From: Candidatus Krumholzibacteriota bacterium | GTDB lineage: Bacteria > Krumholzibacteriota > Krumholzibacteriia > Krumholzibacteriales > Krumholzibacteriaceae | Assembly: GCA_030609325.1 (NCBI GenBank) | Contig: JAUWCL010000004.1 | Location: 50,029 to 114,028 of the forward strand | Length of the DNA stretch: 64,000 bases | Direction of reading: 5' to 3' | Shown: positions 24,775-33,140 of the stretch, in pieces | Numbering within the stretch: the stretch's first letter is position 1 | Layout of the letters: each line of letters opens with the position of its first letter | Notes under the pieces: generated by a model | Seen by the model: only the letters and a program-made list of their open reading frames with translations | What the model was told of the DNA's origin: nothing | The model's database searches: none | Program-made: the position numbers and the translations under genes

Positions 24775-25716
24775 GTGAACAGGCTGCAGGCATACATCAT
24801 CGAGCTGAGGACCCCGTTCCTCACAGTCAGTATCCTCCCCGTCGTGCTCGCCACGGCGATAGCGCGCTGCGATACGCACAGCTGGAATCCCCTTCTTTTC
24901 TGGCTGACGCTCGCCGGGGCGGTGCTCCTGCACCTCGGCTCCAATACGATAAACGACTGGTTCGATCACAGGTCGGGCAACGACGAAGCCAACGTAGAGT
25001 TCGTCAGCCCCTTCACAGGCGGCAGCAGGATGATACAGACGGGGTTCGTGACGCCGCGCGGGGTCCTGATCCTCTCGATAGTCCTGTTCACCCTGGCAAC
25101 GCTTATCGGGATCTATCTCTTCACCGTGAGGGGACCGGCGATCATCCTCTTCGGGATCACCGGCCTCGTCCTGGGCATACTCTATACCGCGCCGCGAGCG
25201 ATGCTCGCCGGCCGCGGCCTGGGCGAGATCGTGATCTTCCTCGCATTCGGACTCATCGCGGTCGGCGCCTACTATGTCCAGACGGGTTACATATCGACTC
25301 ACATACTGGTGGCGCCGCTGCCGCTCGCTGTCTTCACCACGGCGATCATCATCGTCAACGAATTCCAGGACGCAACCGCCGACGGGGCTACCGGCAAGAA
25401 CACCCTGATCGTGAGGCTCGGTCGGAAAAGAGGCGTAGTCCTCTACACGATCGTCATGCTCTCGGCATACGTTCCGATAATCGCCGGAGTCGCCGCCGGC
25501 CTGATGCCGCGCCGGGCCTTGCTCGGCCTCGCCACCCTCCCTGTGGCGCTGAAGGCGATAAAGGTAGCCGCGACGACGCACGACGACCCGAAAGCGATGA
25601 CGCCGGCAAATGCCTCGACGATCATCGCGCACCTCGCGACCGGCATCATCCTGACACTGGTCTATGTGCTGTCGGGACAAACCAGCTCCTGCAGTCTGCT
25701 TACATCCACTGCCTGA
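24775..25716 (+). CDS. UbiA-family prenyltransferase, MenA-like
   Basis: 313 residues from GTG at 24775, about eight helices, inner membrane. The first Asp-rich prenyl-diphosphate motif is NTINDWFDHRSGND (near residue 60). The second is NEFQDATADGATGKNTL (near 198). The sequence resembles 1,4-dihydroxy-2-naphthoate polyprenyltransferase (MenA), which makes demethylmenaquinone. No other men genes are in the window, so another aromatic acceptor is possible. Its upstream region carries three hairpins and TyrR-box-like palindromes. The 3' end overlaps the convergent LOG gene by 17 bp. Confidence 0.8.
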   Translation: MNRLQAYIIELRTPFLTVSILPVVLATAIARCDTHSWNPLLFWLTLAGAVLLHLGSNTINDWFDHRSGNDEANVEFVSPFTGGSRMIQTGFVTPRGVLILSIVLFTLATLIGIYLFTVRGPAIILFGITGLVLGILYTAPRAMLAGRGLGEIVIFLAFGLIAVGAYYVQTGYISTHILVAPLPLAVFTTAIIIVNEFQDATADGATGKNTLIVRLGRKRGVVLYTIVMLSAYVPIIAGVAAGLMPRRALLGLATLPVALKAIKVAATTHDDPKAMTPANASTIIAHLATGIILTLVYVLSGQTSSCSLLTSTA

Positions 25717-26389
25717 AGTCGACGCCCTCGAGCAGCTTCGAGACCCCCTCGATCACTTCCTCGCCCGAATCGACGAGCCTTAAGATATTCAGTTCCTCGG
25801 GGAGGATCTTGCCCTCTGCGAGCATCTTGTTGTTGATCCAGTCGACCAGCCCGCCGTAGTAATCCTTCCCCACGAGATAGACGGGGAAAGGCGCGATCTT
25901 GTGCGTCTGGATCAGGGTAAGCGCTTCGAAGAACTCGTCCATCGTGCCGAAGCCGCCCGGAAGGATCACGAACGCGATCGAGTACTTCATGAACATCACC
26001 TTGCGCACGAAGAAGTAACGGAAGGTGATCAGCCTGTCGATGTAGGGATTGGGATCCTGCTCGAAGGGCAGGTCGATGTTCAATCCGACCGAGAGCCCCC
26101 CTCCTTCCTGAGCCCCGCGGTTGGCCGCCTCCATAACACCGGAGCCGCCGCCCGTGATGACCGAGCAACCTCCCGACGAGAGAGCCTTGGCGATATTCCT
26201 CGCGTCCGAATAAGCCTTGTCGCCCTCCTTGGCCCTCGCAGAGCCGTAGATGCACACTCCCGGCGAAATGTCGGCCAGGTTGTCGAATCCGTCGACGAAC
26301 TCGGAGAGGATCTTGAAGAGCCTCCAGCTCTCCTGGATGGTGAAATCGTCTATCAGATATCTCGTGCTGTTGCCCTTCTTCTCCTCCAT
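25700..26389 (-). CDS. LOG-family (TIGR00730) Rossmann-fold protein
   Basis: 229 residues. The hallmark PGGFGTMDEFFE occurs at about residues 150-161, with VCIYGSARAKEGD near 48 and VITGGGSGVMEAANRGAQEGG near 80. Family members include cytokinin-riboside 5'-monophosphate phosphoribohydrolases and nucleotide 5'-monophosphate nucleosidases such as PpnN; older annotations say lysine decarboxylase. The fold is certain; the substrate is not. Convergent with the MenA-like gene. Confidence 0.88.
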   Translation of the reverse strand: MEEKKGNSTRYLIDDFTIQESWRLFKILSEFVDGFDNLADISPGVCIYGSARAKEGDKAYSDARNIAKALSSGGCSVITGGGSGVMEAANRGAQEGGGLSVGLNIDLPFEQDPNPYIDRLITFRYFFVRKVMFMKYSIAFVILPGGFGTMDEFFEALTLIQTHKIAPFPVYLVGKDYYGGLVDWINNKMLAEGKILPEELNILRLVDSGEEVIEGVSKLLEGVDFRQWM

Positions 26390-26601
26390 CGCGCCTACCG
26401 TCCTTCTTTTATATCCGGTGGGATTCCTTCTATCAGCCTGCAGGTTAAGGCAGAATACCGCCGATGTTCAAGGACAAACAGGATAACCCGGTCTGATGGG
26501 ATCGGGTTCGCCCGTGCTCCATTCTATCTCTACCAATTCTCCGCCGTATGAGATATCCTTATCGCAGGCCCTGTGCATCACTCTCGAGATCCGGAACTGC
26601 C

Positions 26602-27558
26602 ATGATAGCCCTTCACTTCGAAAACGGACATCTCGTCGAGAAAGAAACGGACAAGCCGGAGGTACGCCGCGGAGAAGCCCTCGTGAAGGTCAGGTACGCC
26701 GGGATATGCTCGACCGACCTCGAGATCCTCAAGGGATACATGGACTTCAGCGGTATCCCCGGCCACGAATTCGTCGGGACTGTCGAGACGCCCCGCAGCC
26801 TCGCCGGAAAAAGGGTCACCGGCGAGATAAACGTCAGCTGCGGCAGGTGCGAGCTGTGCAGGCGCGGCCTCGGCAAGCACTGCAGTGAACGGACCGTCCT
26901 CGGCATCGCGGGCCGGGACGGCGCCTTCGCCGAATACATCACCCTCCCCATGTCAAATCTCCATGTCGTTCCCGCCAGCGTCAGTGATGAGGAGGCGGCG
27001 TTCACCGAGCTCCTCGCCGCGGCGTGCGAGATACCCGAGCGGGTATACATCAGCCGGTCGTGCCGGGTGGCGGTCCTCGGAGACGGGAGGCTCGCCGCCA
27101 TGGTCGCGCAGGTGCTGAGGCTGAAGACGAAAGGGCTCACCGTCCTGGGAATCGAGCCGGAGAAGATGCGCGTGATCGCCGGCCTTGGAATCGACACGGT
27201 GCACGCGGCGGCTATCCCCACGATGAAGGGGACCTTCGACGTCATCGTCGAATGCACGGGGAGCAGGATGGGGCTCCCCGATGCCGTCGACCTGGTCAGA
27301 CCGCACGGGACGATCGTCCTGAAATCGACCTTCCACACCCCGCTTAAATGGAACCCGTCGATGATCACCGTCGACGAGATAACAATCGTCGGCTCGAGAT
27401 GCGGGCCGTTCGAGACGGCGCTCGGCCTTCTGCAGAAGAAAAAGGTCGTGACAGCGCCGTTCCTCACGGCTGTCTACCCGTTCGAGAAATGGAAGACCGC
27501 ATTCAGTCGCGCCAGGCGGAGGGACGGCTTCAAGGTCCTGCTCGATATGCAGGCATGA
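26602..27558 (+). CDS. Zinc-dependent medium-chain alcohol dehydrogenase (MDR) family
   Basis: 318 residues, starting at MIALHFENGHL. Catalytic zinc ligands are Cys36 (GICSTDLE) and His55-Glu56 (GHEFVG). Structural zinc cysteines are at 80, 83, 86 and 94 (CGRCELC...C). The Rossmann G-motif is weak (VAVLGDGRLAAMVAQVL). It is shorter than typical members by about 25 residues. Related proteins oxidise threonine, sorbitol or other polyols. The glutamate/acidic residues setting NAD versus NADP choice are not clear. Neighbours give no pathway. Confidence 0.85.
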   Translation: MIALHFENGHLVEKETDKPEVRRGEALVKVRYAGICSTDLEILKGYMDFSGIPGHEFVGTVETPRSLAGKRVTGEINVSCGRCELCRRGLGKHCSERTVLGIAGRDGAFAEYITLPMSNLHVVPASVSDEEAAFTELLAAACEIPERVYISRSCRVAVLGDGRLAAMVAQVLRLKTKGLTVLGIEPEKMRVIAGLGIDTVHAAAIPTMKGTFDVIVECTGSRMGLPDAVDLVRPHGTIVLKSTFHTPLKWNPSMITVDEITIVGSRCGPFETALGLLQKKKVVTAPFLTAVYPFEKWKTAFSRARRRDGFKVLLDMQA

Positions 27559-27606
27559 CGGAGAATTAACCTTTCTTCGGCGCTCTCCACGATATATAAC
27601 TAGAAC

Positions 27607-28341
27607 ATGCTGTTCATACCGCTGAAAGATATCAATCCCACCCGCAGGAAGCCCGTCATCACGTGGGCGCTGATTGCGATGAACATCCTCATCTTCATCT
27701 ATCAGCTATGGCACGGCAGCGGCGGAGCCAGCCTCGTCGCCTCTCTCGGCGCAACCCCGTTCGAGATAACGAGGATGACCGACCTCGCAGATCCGGTAGC
27801 GGGTATTATCCACGCACCCGGGCCGAAGCCGATCTTCATTACCCTCTTCACCTCGATGTTCCTGCACGGCAGCATCCTCCACATCGGCTTCAACATGCTC
27901 TACCTCTGGATCTTCGGCAACAATATCGAGGACGTCCTCGGTCCACTGAAGTTTGTCGTATTCTACTTCGCCTCAGGACTGATAGCCCACGCGATGCACA
28001 TCGCCTCCGATCCCGGTTCGATTATCCCGACGATAGGGGCCAGCGGGGCGATATCGGGCGTCATGGGGGCCTACCTCGTCCTCTATCCGCAAGCGAGGAT
28101 CATGACCCTGTTGTGGATATTCATATTCATTCAGTTCCTCTACATCCCCGCTTTCGTGATAATCATCTACTGGTTCGTCATCCAGCTCGTGAGCGGATTC
28201 ATCTCCCTCGGCGGTCAGTTCGGCGGAGGAGTGGCCTGGTTTGCGCACATAGGCGGTTTTCTCGGAGGGGTGTTCCTCATATTCCTGATGGCCGGCGGCC
28301 GTGTCTACTGGCTGCGCAGGAAGGGCAGCGACAGGTACTAG
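27607..28341 (+). CDS. Rhomboid-family intramembrane serine protease
   Basis: 244 residues with six or seven helices. HIGFNMLYLWIFGNNIED (helix 2), the catalytic Ser in GASGAISGVMGAY, and the catalytic His in FAHIGGFLGG are all present, so the Ser-His dyad is intact. The N-terminus PLKDINPTRRKPVITW is the standard rhomboid start. It cleaves membrane proteins within the bilayer; the substrate is unknown. It is followed closely by a radical SAM gene. Confidence 0.93.
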   Translation: MLFIPLKDINPTRRKPVITWALIAMNILIFIYQLWHGSGGASLVASLGATPFEITRMTDLADPVAGIIHAPGPKPIFITLFTSMFLHGSILHIGFNMLYLWIFGNNIEDVLGPLKFVVFYFASGLIAHAMHIASDPGSIIPTIGASGAISGVMGAYLVLYPQARIMTLLWIFIFIQFLYIPAFVIIIYWFVIQLVSGFISLGGQFGGGVAWFAHIGGFLGGVFLIFLMAGGRVYWLRRKGSDRY

Positions 28342-28351
28342 ACGAACTGAG

Positions 28352-29410
28352 ATGATCCCCGTGTTTACAAGACTCATCATAGACAAGCGGGCTCTCGACG
28401 ATCCCGTCACCGGCAGGATCAGGAGCGGCCTCGACGGCATAGAGGAGATCGTGACCGGCGACGTGAGCTCTCACCCCGGACCGGAGACTCTCGTCCTGAA
28501 ATTCCACGAGGGCCGCTTCGTCAAGGACTTCCCTGTCACACCCGGCGCACCCCCGTGCGGCGAGAAGTATATAGCCGCCCTGCAGGGATGCCTCTACGAC
28601 TGCTCGTACTGCTATCTCAGGTCGTACCTCTCCCACAGCACCATCACCCTGCTGGTAAACAGCGGGAAGATGGAGAACGACATCAGGGAAGCTCTGGATG
28701 CGGGAACGGTCCGTCTTACAACCGGCGAGCTGAGCGACAGCCTCGCCTTCGATCACATCACCGGATTGACATCCTCGATCCTCCCGCTGCTCGAGGGGAC
28801 ATCGGCTGTGATCGAGGCGAGGACAAAGAGCGCCAACGTGGACCACCTCCCCGGAATATCGCCCGGCGGCGACCGGGACACCGAACTCGCCCGCAGACAT
28901 CTCCTCGTAACGTGGACCCTCGCCCCGCCTGCGGCCATCGCGTCAGAAGAGCCGGGCGCCGCTCCTCTCGGCGAACGCCTCAAGGCGATCGCACGGGTAT
29001 CTGGAGCCGGCATCGCCTTCGCCCTGAGGCTCGATCCGATAATCCCGCACTTCTGGGACGCGCAGTCTTACCGCAGCCTGCTCGAGCGCGTAAGGGAAAC
29101 GGGCGACGGGGTTTCACCTCGCCGGATAGAGCTCGGTGTGCTCCGTTTCCCTCCCGGCCTGATCGAGAGCGTCAGGCAGAACTCGCCGTACAGCCCGATA
29201 CTGCAGGGAGAGTATGTTCGCGACCGCGAGGGCAAGATGAGGCTCTACCGTCCGATGAGGCTGAGGATATACCGCGAGGCGGCAGGCATCGTCCGCGACC
29301 TGTTCCCGCGGTCTGATATAGAGCTGAGCATGGAGGACCGGGAAGTCTGGGAGGACGTGGGGCTGGAGTTGAACTTGATGCAGGCGGGGAATAATCGCAT
29401 ACTACCGTGA
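28352..29410 (+). CDS. SplB-like radical SAM protein (spore-photoproduct-lyase family)
   Basis: 352 residues from ATG 28352, 10 bp after the rhomboid stop. The radical SAM cluster is CLYDCSYCYLRSY (Cys80, Cys84, Cys87). EARTKSANVDHL, VTWTLAPP and the C-terminal KMRLYRPMRLRIYREAAG resemble spore photoproduct lyase and its relatives. SplB repairs 5-thyminyl-5,6-dihydrothymine in spores. This organism shows no spore genes here, so the protein is more likely one of the uncharacterised SPL-like proteins acting on another substrate. Confidence 0.8.
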   Translation: MIPVFTRLIIDKRALDDPVTGRIRSGLDGIEEIVTGDVSSHPGPETLVLKFHEGRFVKDFPVTPGAPPCGEKYIAALQGCLYDCSYCYLRSYLSHSTITLLVNSGKMENDIREALDAGTVRLTTGELSDSLAFDHITGLTSSILPLLEGTSAVIEARTKSANVDHLPGISPGGDRDTELARRHLLVTWTLAPPAAIASEEPGAAPLGERLKAIARVSGAGIAFALRLDPIIPHFWDAQSYRSLLERVRETGDGVSPRRIELGVLRFPPGLIESVRQNSPYSPILQGEYVRDREGKMRLYRPMRLRIYREAAGIVRDLFPRSDIELSMEDREVWEDVGLELNLMQAGNNRILP

Positions 29411-29434
29411 ACTCGAATCGAACCGGAGGATCTG

Positions 29435-30412
29435 ATGCATCCAAGCAGCGAATATTGCTACGCAAACTGGTTTCTGGCGGAGAAATGCAACTTCAGGTGT
29501 TTCTACTGCTCTGTGGTCAATCCCCAGAGGCCCAAGAGACTGATCCGGAAGATCAAGAGCGTCGTCAGCCCCAGCCGCAGGCGATACTCCCTCTATGATG
29601 AACTCGACGGTGTGATAGAGCGGTTCCTGCGGACGGGCAGAAAGATCACCTTCGGATTCACAGGCGGAGAGCCTCTCATATATCCTCATTTCGCCGAGAT
29701 CTGCAAGAGGCTGACATCTTTCGACGAATTCAGCATCTCCATCGATTCCAATCTCAGCACAGATGCAATATTCCGGATAACCGAATCGGTTTTCCCCGAG
29801 AAGGTCGAATACATCTTCTCGGCCCTGCACGTGCTTGAGCGCGAAAGGGTGTTCGGCGAGATCGACTCGTTTATAGAACGGGTCCTGTGGCTAAAGAACG
29901 AGGGGTACAGGATCGACGTCAACTACGTAATGCACCCGATTCTCTTTGATCGTATCGAGAGAGATTACAGGTACTGCCTCGACAAGGGCCTGAAGCTCAG
30001 TATCAAGAAGTTCAAGGGCGTCTACCAGGGAAAGAAATATCCCGCTTCATACACGGCCGAGATGAAGGATTACCTCCGGGAGAACTTCCCGTCCGAAAGC
30101 AGTTGCGATCCCTTTGGCTCAAGGAATTTTCTCGGCCGCAACTGCAACTCGGGAATGAGCATAGTGAATATATGGGAAAGCGGCGATATCACACGCTGCA
30201 TAGCGGACACCACATCACTCGGAAACGTCTATAGCGGATTCGATCTCAACGAAACGGCGCAGCCCTGTATAATGGCCAACTGTCCCTGCTTCGATCCCAT
30301 TAGACTCTTTGATGACATGGATCACGCGCCGGAGATTGGCCCGCTCAGCGTGAGGATAGCCCGGATAAGGCAGGCTTTTCACGTGCTCAAGCGGGTCTGG
30401 CAACAATCGTAG
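29435..30412 (+). CDS. Radical SAM protein with SPASM-like cysteine-rich C-terminus
   Basis: 325 residues, with RBS GGAGG. The cluster motif EKCNFRCFYC is at Cys18, Cys22 and Cys25. FTGGEPLIYPHF is the GGEP SAM-binding strand. The C-terminal third has CNSGMSIVNIWESGDITRC and PCIMANCPCF, resembling auxiliary Fe-S-binding SPASM/twitch domains of peptide-modifying or dehydrogenase rSAM enzymes. The gene follows the SplB-like gene by 24 bp. No precursor peptide was recognised beside it. Function unknown. Confidence 0.8.
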   Translation: MHPSSEYCYANWFLAEKCNFRCFYCSVVNPQRPKRLIRKIKSVVSPSRRRYSLYDELDGVIERFLRTGRKITFGFTGGEPLIYPHFAEICKRLTSFDEFSISIDSNLSTDAIFRITESVFPEKVEYIFSALHVLERERVFGEIDSFIERVLWLKNEGYRIDVNYVMHPILFDRIERDYRYCLDKGLKLSIKKFKGVYQGKKYPASYTAEMKDYLRENFPSESSCDPFGSRNFLGRNCNSGMSIVNIWESGDITRCIADTTSLGNVYSGFDLNETAQPCIMANCPCFDPIRLFDDMDHAPEIGPLSVRIARIRQAFHVLKRVWQQS

Positions 30413-30424
30413 CGGTCCGGCTGG

Positions 30425-31081
30425 TCACTTCTGGATCGGAGAGGGCATCCCGTCAAAACCGAGCGTCTTCCCGTCGAGATGGGAAACGTCCCCGAGCAGC
30501 CTCAGGCGCGGCCTGAAATCTATCATCACGGTCGTCAGAGAGGTGTTCGGCAGGGAGAACGACCAGATGTCGTCGGGGGACATGCCGAGGATGTGCGTCA
30601 GCCAGGCGCAGATGATCCCGCCGTGCGAGACGATGAGTATGTCGCCCTCCGTAGATTCGATGATCCCGTCGACCGTACGGCTGGCCCTCTCGTAGAATTC
30701 CATGAAGGGCTCGGCACCCTCGATGGCGACCTTCGACGGGCTGCGGAACCACAGCTCGAGCTCCCCGGGGTATCTCTCCTTGACCTCGCTGACGAGCAGC
30801 CCCTCCCACTCTCCGAACGAGATCTCCCGTAGTTCGTCCATGAACTCTATCGGGCAATCGTCGCCGAGGGCGATTCGGGCTGTCTCGACGGCGCGCTCCG
30901 CACTGCTGCAGTATACCCGCGAGAATTCCATCGAGCGCAGCCGTTCACCGAGCAGGCCGGCCTGGGCCCTTCCCAGCTCGCTCAGGCGGACTTCGCCATG
31001 GTTTCCCTGTACCCTGCGGACGCTGTTCCAGGTCGATTCGCCGTGCCTTACGAGGTCTATTCTCTTGATACCGTCGCTCAT
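30425..31081 (-). CDS. Histidine phosphatase family protein (phosphoglycerate-mutase-like)
   Basis: 218 residues. The catalytic RHG is in DLVRHGESTWN (near residues 10-18). SSAERAVETA, the general-acid Glu in REISFGEWEG, and the second His in IVSHGGIICAWL are present. The FGEWEG and short form resemble cofactor-dependent phosphatases such as CobC/GpmB-type proteins rather than a glycolytic mutase. Convergent with the radical SAM gene, divergent from the LVIVD lipoprotein. Substrate unknown. Confidence 0.9.
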   Translation of the reverse strand: MSDGIKRIDLVRHGESTWNSVRRVQGNHGEVRLSELGRAQAGLLGERLRSMEFSRVYCSSAERAVETARIALGDDCPIEFMDELREISFGEWEGLLVSEVKERYPGELELWFRSPSKVAIEGAEPFMEFYERASRTVDGIIESTEGDILIVSHGGIICAWLTHILGMSPDDIWSFSLPNTSLTTVMIDFRPRLRLLGDVSHLDGKTLGFDGMPSPIQK

Positions 31082-31205
31082 GCTCCTCCTCGCTGTGAGA
31101 GCCTGAATCTACCAGACGAAGCGATTTATCTCAAGATGCCTTGCGGTAACCGGAACTTTTTCTTACTCTTTGCCTACCTGATATATACCGTTTCATGACA
31201 GGATC

Positions 31206-33113
31206 ATGCGGATGCGAAGGACCATGCTGAGAAGCCTGTTTATAATCCTCGTTCTGGCGGCGACGGCGACGTCGTGCTCCTCGGCGCCCGAGTTCGAGCT
31301 CCTTTCGAGGGACCTTTTCGAAGGGCCGGCGCGGGATGCGGTCTTCTTCGAATGGGAGGGAACGCTCCCGGGGACCAGAGGCGTGATCCTGGCGGCCGGC
31401 GGAGCGGTCCTGGTGATACCCGACGGGACCCCGCCCGAAGAAGGAATCCTGATACCCCTCGGCGGTGAGCCGATGGACATCGAGATCATCGGATATACAG
31501 CCTGGATCGCGGTCAGCGGCCTCGGACTCGTGGCAATCGACCTTTACGATCCCGCCAGCCCCAGAGAGTGGACGGCGTACGAGATAAAGGACGCGCGCTC
31601 CTGCGCGGCTGCAGGCCGGTATCTCGTAGTGGGCGGCGAAAGGTCGGGGCTTTATCTCTTTAATGCGGAGAGCATACCATATCCCGAATCACCATCTCTC
31701 ATCTCGCACCTCGAAAATACGGCTCCGGGCGCATCACTCACCTCAGGTGCTATTGTCTCAGGCAGCGAGGTAATCATGACGGATGTCTGTAATGGAGCGA
31801 TAAATGAAATCTCGAGGTTCGAGGCTCCTTCGAAAATCACAGCGGTCGAGCAGGGACTCACAATCCTCCACCTTCTTTCCTCCGAGGGGATTGTCTACAG
31901 ATACGATGTGAGCGATCCGCGCCTGCCCAGGCAGCTCTCCCCCCTCCCGGAGAAGAACATCAGCGATATATGCGTCGGACCGAAAGGCGGCCTCGCCCTG
32001 CTCGAGTCCGGAAAGATAGTGCCTTTCCCCGTTCCCCGTGTGAATCGATTCTCGGACGAGTCCGGCCCATCCGGCTCTCGATACTCAGAGCCTCTCCCGT
32101 CCGATCCGCGCTACTCCCTCATGCGCGGTGAGGGTATGACAAGGTCCCCGAGCTTCCCCGGCACCTCGATCAGGTGTTCCGGAGACAGGCTGATCACATT
32201 CGGACCGGTGACGGGATTCCGGTTCTACAGGCTCGACAGGGAATACACGCGGGCTGAGGGCAAGGTCCCCACCAGGGGCTTCGCGATGGATATCGTCGTC
32301 GATGGAGAATATATTTATCTGGCAAACGGCAGGGACGGTCTGAGGACCGGCCGCGTGGCCGGTGACGGATCGGTCGAATGGACCGGGCACGTCCAGACCG
32401 AAGAGGCCAGGGACATCGCGATAGAGGGCGACATCCTCGTCCTGGCCGACGGCACCGGCGGCGTGAGGTTCTATCGCATCACGGTCCCCGATTCTCCGGC
32501 CCTCCTCTCGACCTGCGAGTCGTCGTCGCACCTCTCGGCCGTCAAGGCGCGGGCGGGAAGGGCATACCTCGCAGGCGGGCTCCGCGGCATCGAAGTCGTC
32601 GATTTCACCGATCCGTCCAGCCCGGTACTCGTATGGAGCGAGAGACTCTCCGAGGTCAGGGGGCTCGACGTGGACGACGGATATCTCTACGTCGCCGACG
32701 GGTTCAACGGATTCAGGATCTACTCCCTCGCTGGAGATGTTCCGGAGCTGATATCGACCATGGATACGCCGGGCTGGGTCAGCGACCTGTCCGTCTCAGG
32801 CGACATCCTCCATATCGCGGACGGCCAGAGAGGCTTCATGACGGTCGACGTCAGCGACCGCTCCGCCCCGGCGAAGCTCGGCCGCGTCGAGACAGGGGCG
32901 ATCGCGAGGACGATCCACGTGCACGGCGACGTCGTATTCGTCGCCACGCAGACGCTCGGTATCACCGCCGTCGACGTCTCGAATCCACGGAGACCGGAGG
33001 TCGCAGCGAGGTATATGACAGTAGACGACGCCAGAGGGGCCTTCGCCGACGACAGGTTCGTTTATCTGGCGAGCGGCTCGGGAGGGCTGTATATTTTCAG
33101 GTACAAAAAATAA
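31206..33113 (+). CDS. LVIVD-repeat beta-propeller lipoprotein
   Basis: 635 residues. The N-terminus has a lipoprotein signal with lipobox ATSC (near residue 24). The body is a series of about 40-residue blade repeats with the pattern ..G.YAYVA.G..GL.IYDVSDP..P.. Examples are IAVSGLGLVAIDLYDPASP, YLAGGLRGIEVVDFTDPSSP and LHIADGQRGFMTVDVSDRSAP. Such proteins are cell-surface or periplasmic scaffolds of unknown role. RBS is weak (acagg). Three ATG choices exist (31206, 31215, 31224). Confidence 0.85.
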   Translation: MRMRRTMLRSLFIILVLAATATSCSSAPEFELLSRDLFEGPARDAVFFEWEGTLPGTRGVILAAGGAVLVIPDGTPPEEGILIPLGGEPMDIEIIGYTAWIAVSGLGLVAIDLYDPASPREWTAYEIKDARSCAAAGRYLVVGGERSGLYLFNAESIPYPESPSLISHLENTAPGASLTSGAIVSGSEVIMTDVCNGAINEISRFEAPSKITAVEQGLTILHLLSSEGIVYRYDVSDPRLPRQLSPLPEKNISDICVGPKGGLALLESGKIVPFPVPRVNRFSDESGPSGSRYSEPLPSDPRYSLMRGEGMTRSPSFPGTSIRCSGDRLITFGPVTGFRFYRLDREYTRAEGKVPTRGFAMDIVVDGEYIYLANGRDGLRTGRVAGDGSVEWTGHVQTEEARDIAIEGDILVLADGTGGVRFYRITVPDSPALLSTCESSSHLSAVKARAGRAYLAGGLRGIEVVDFTDPSSPVLVWSERLSEVRGLDVDDGYLYVADGFNGFRIYSLAGDVPELISTMDTPGWVSDLSVSGDILHIADGQRGFMTVDVSDRSAPAKLGRVETGAIARTIHVHGDVVFVATQTLGITAVDVSNPRRPEVAARYMTVDDARGAFADDRFVYLASGSGGLYIFRYKK

Positions 33114-33140
33114 ACGGGTTCAGGAAAGGATAGATAACGG

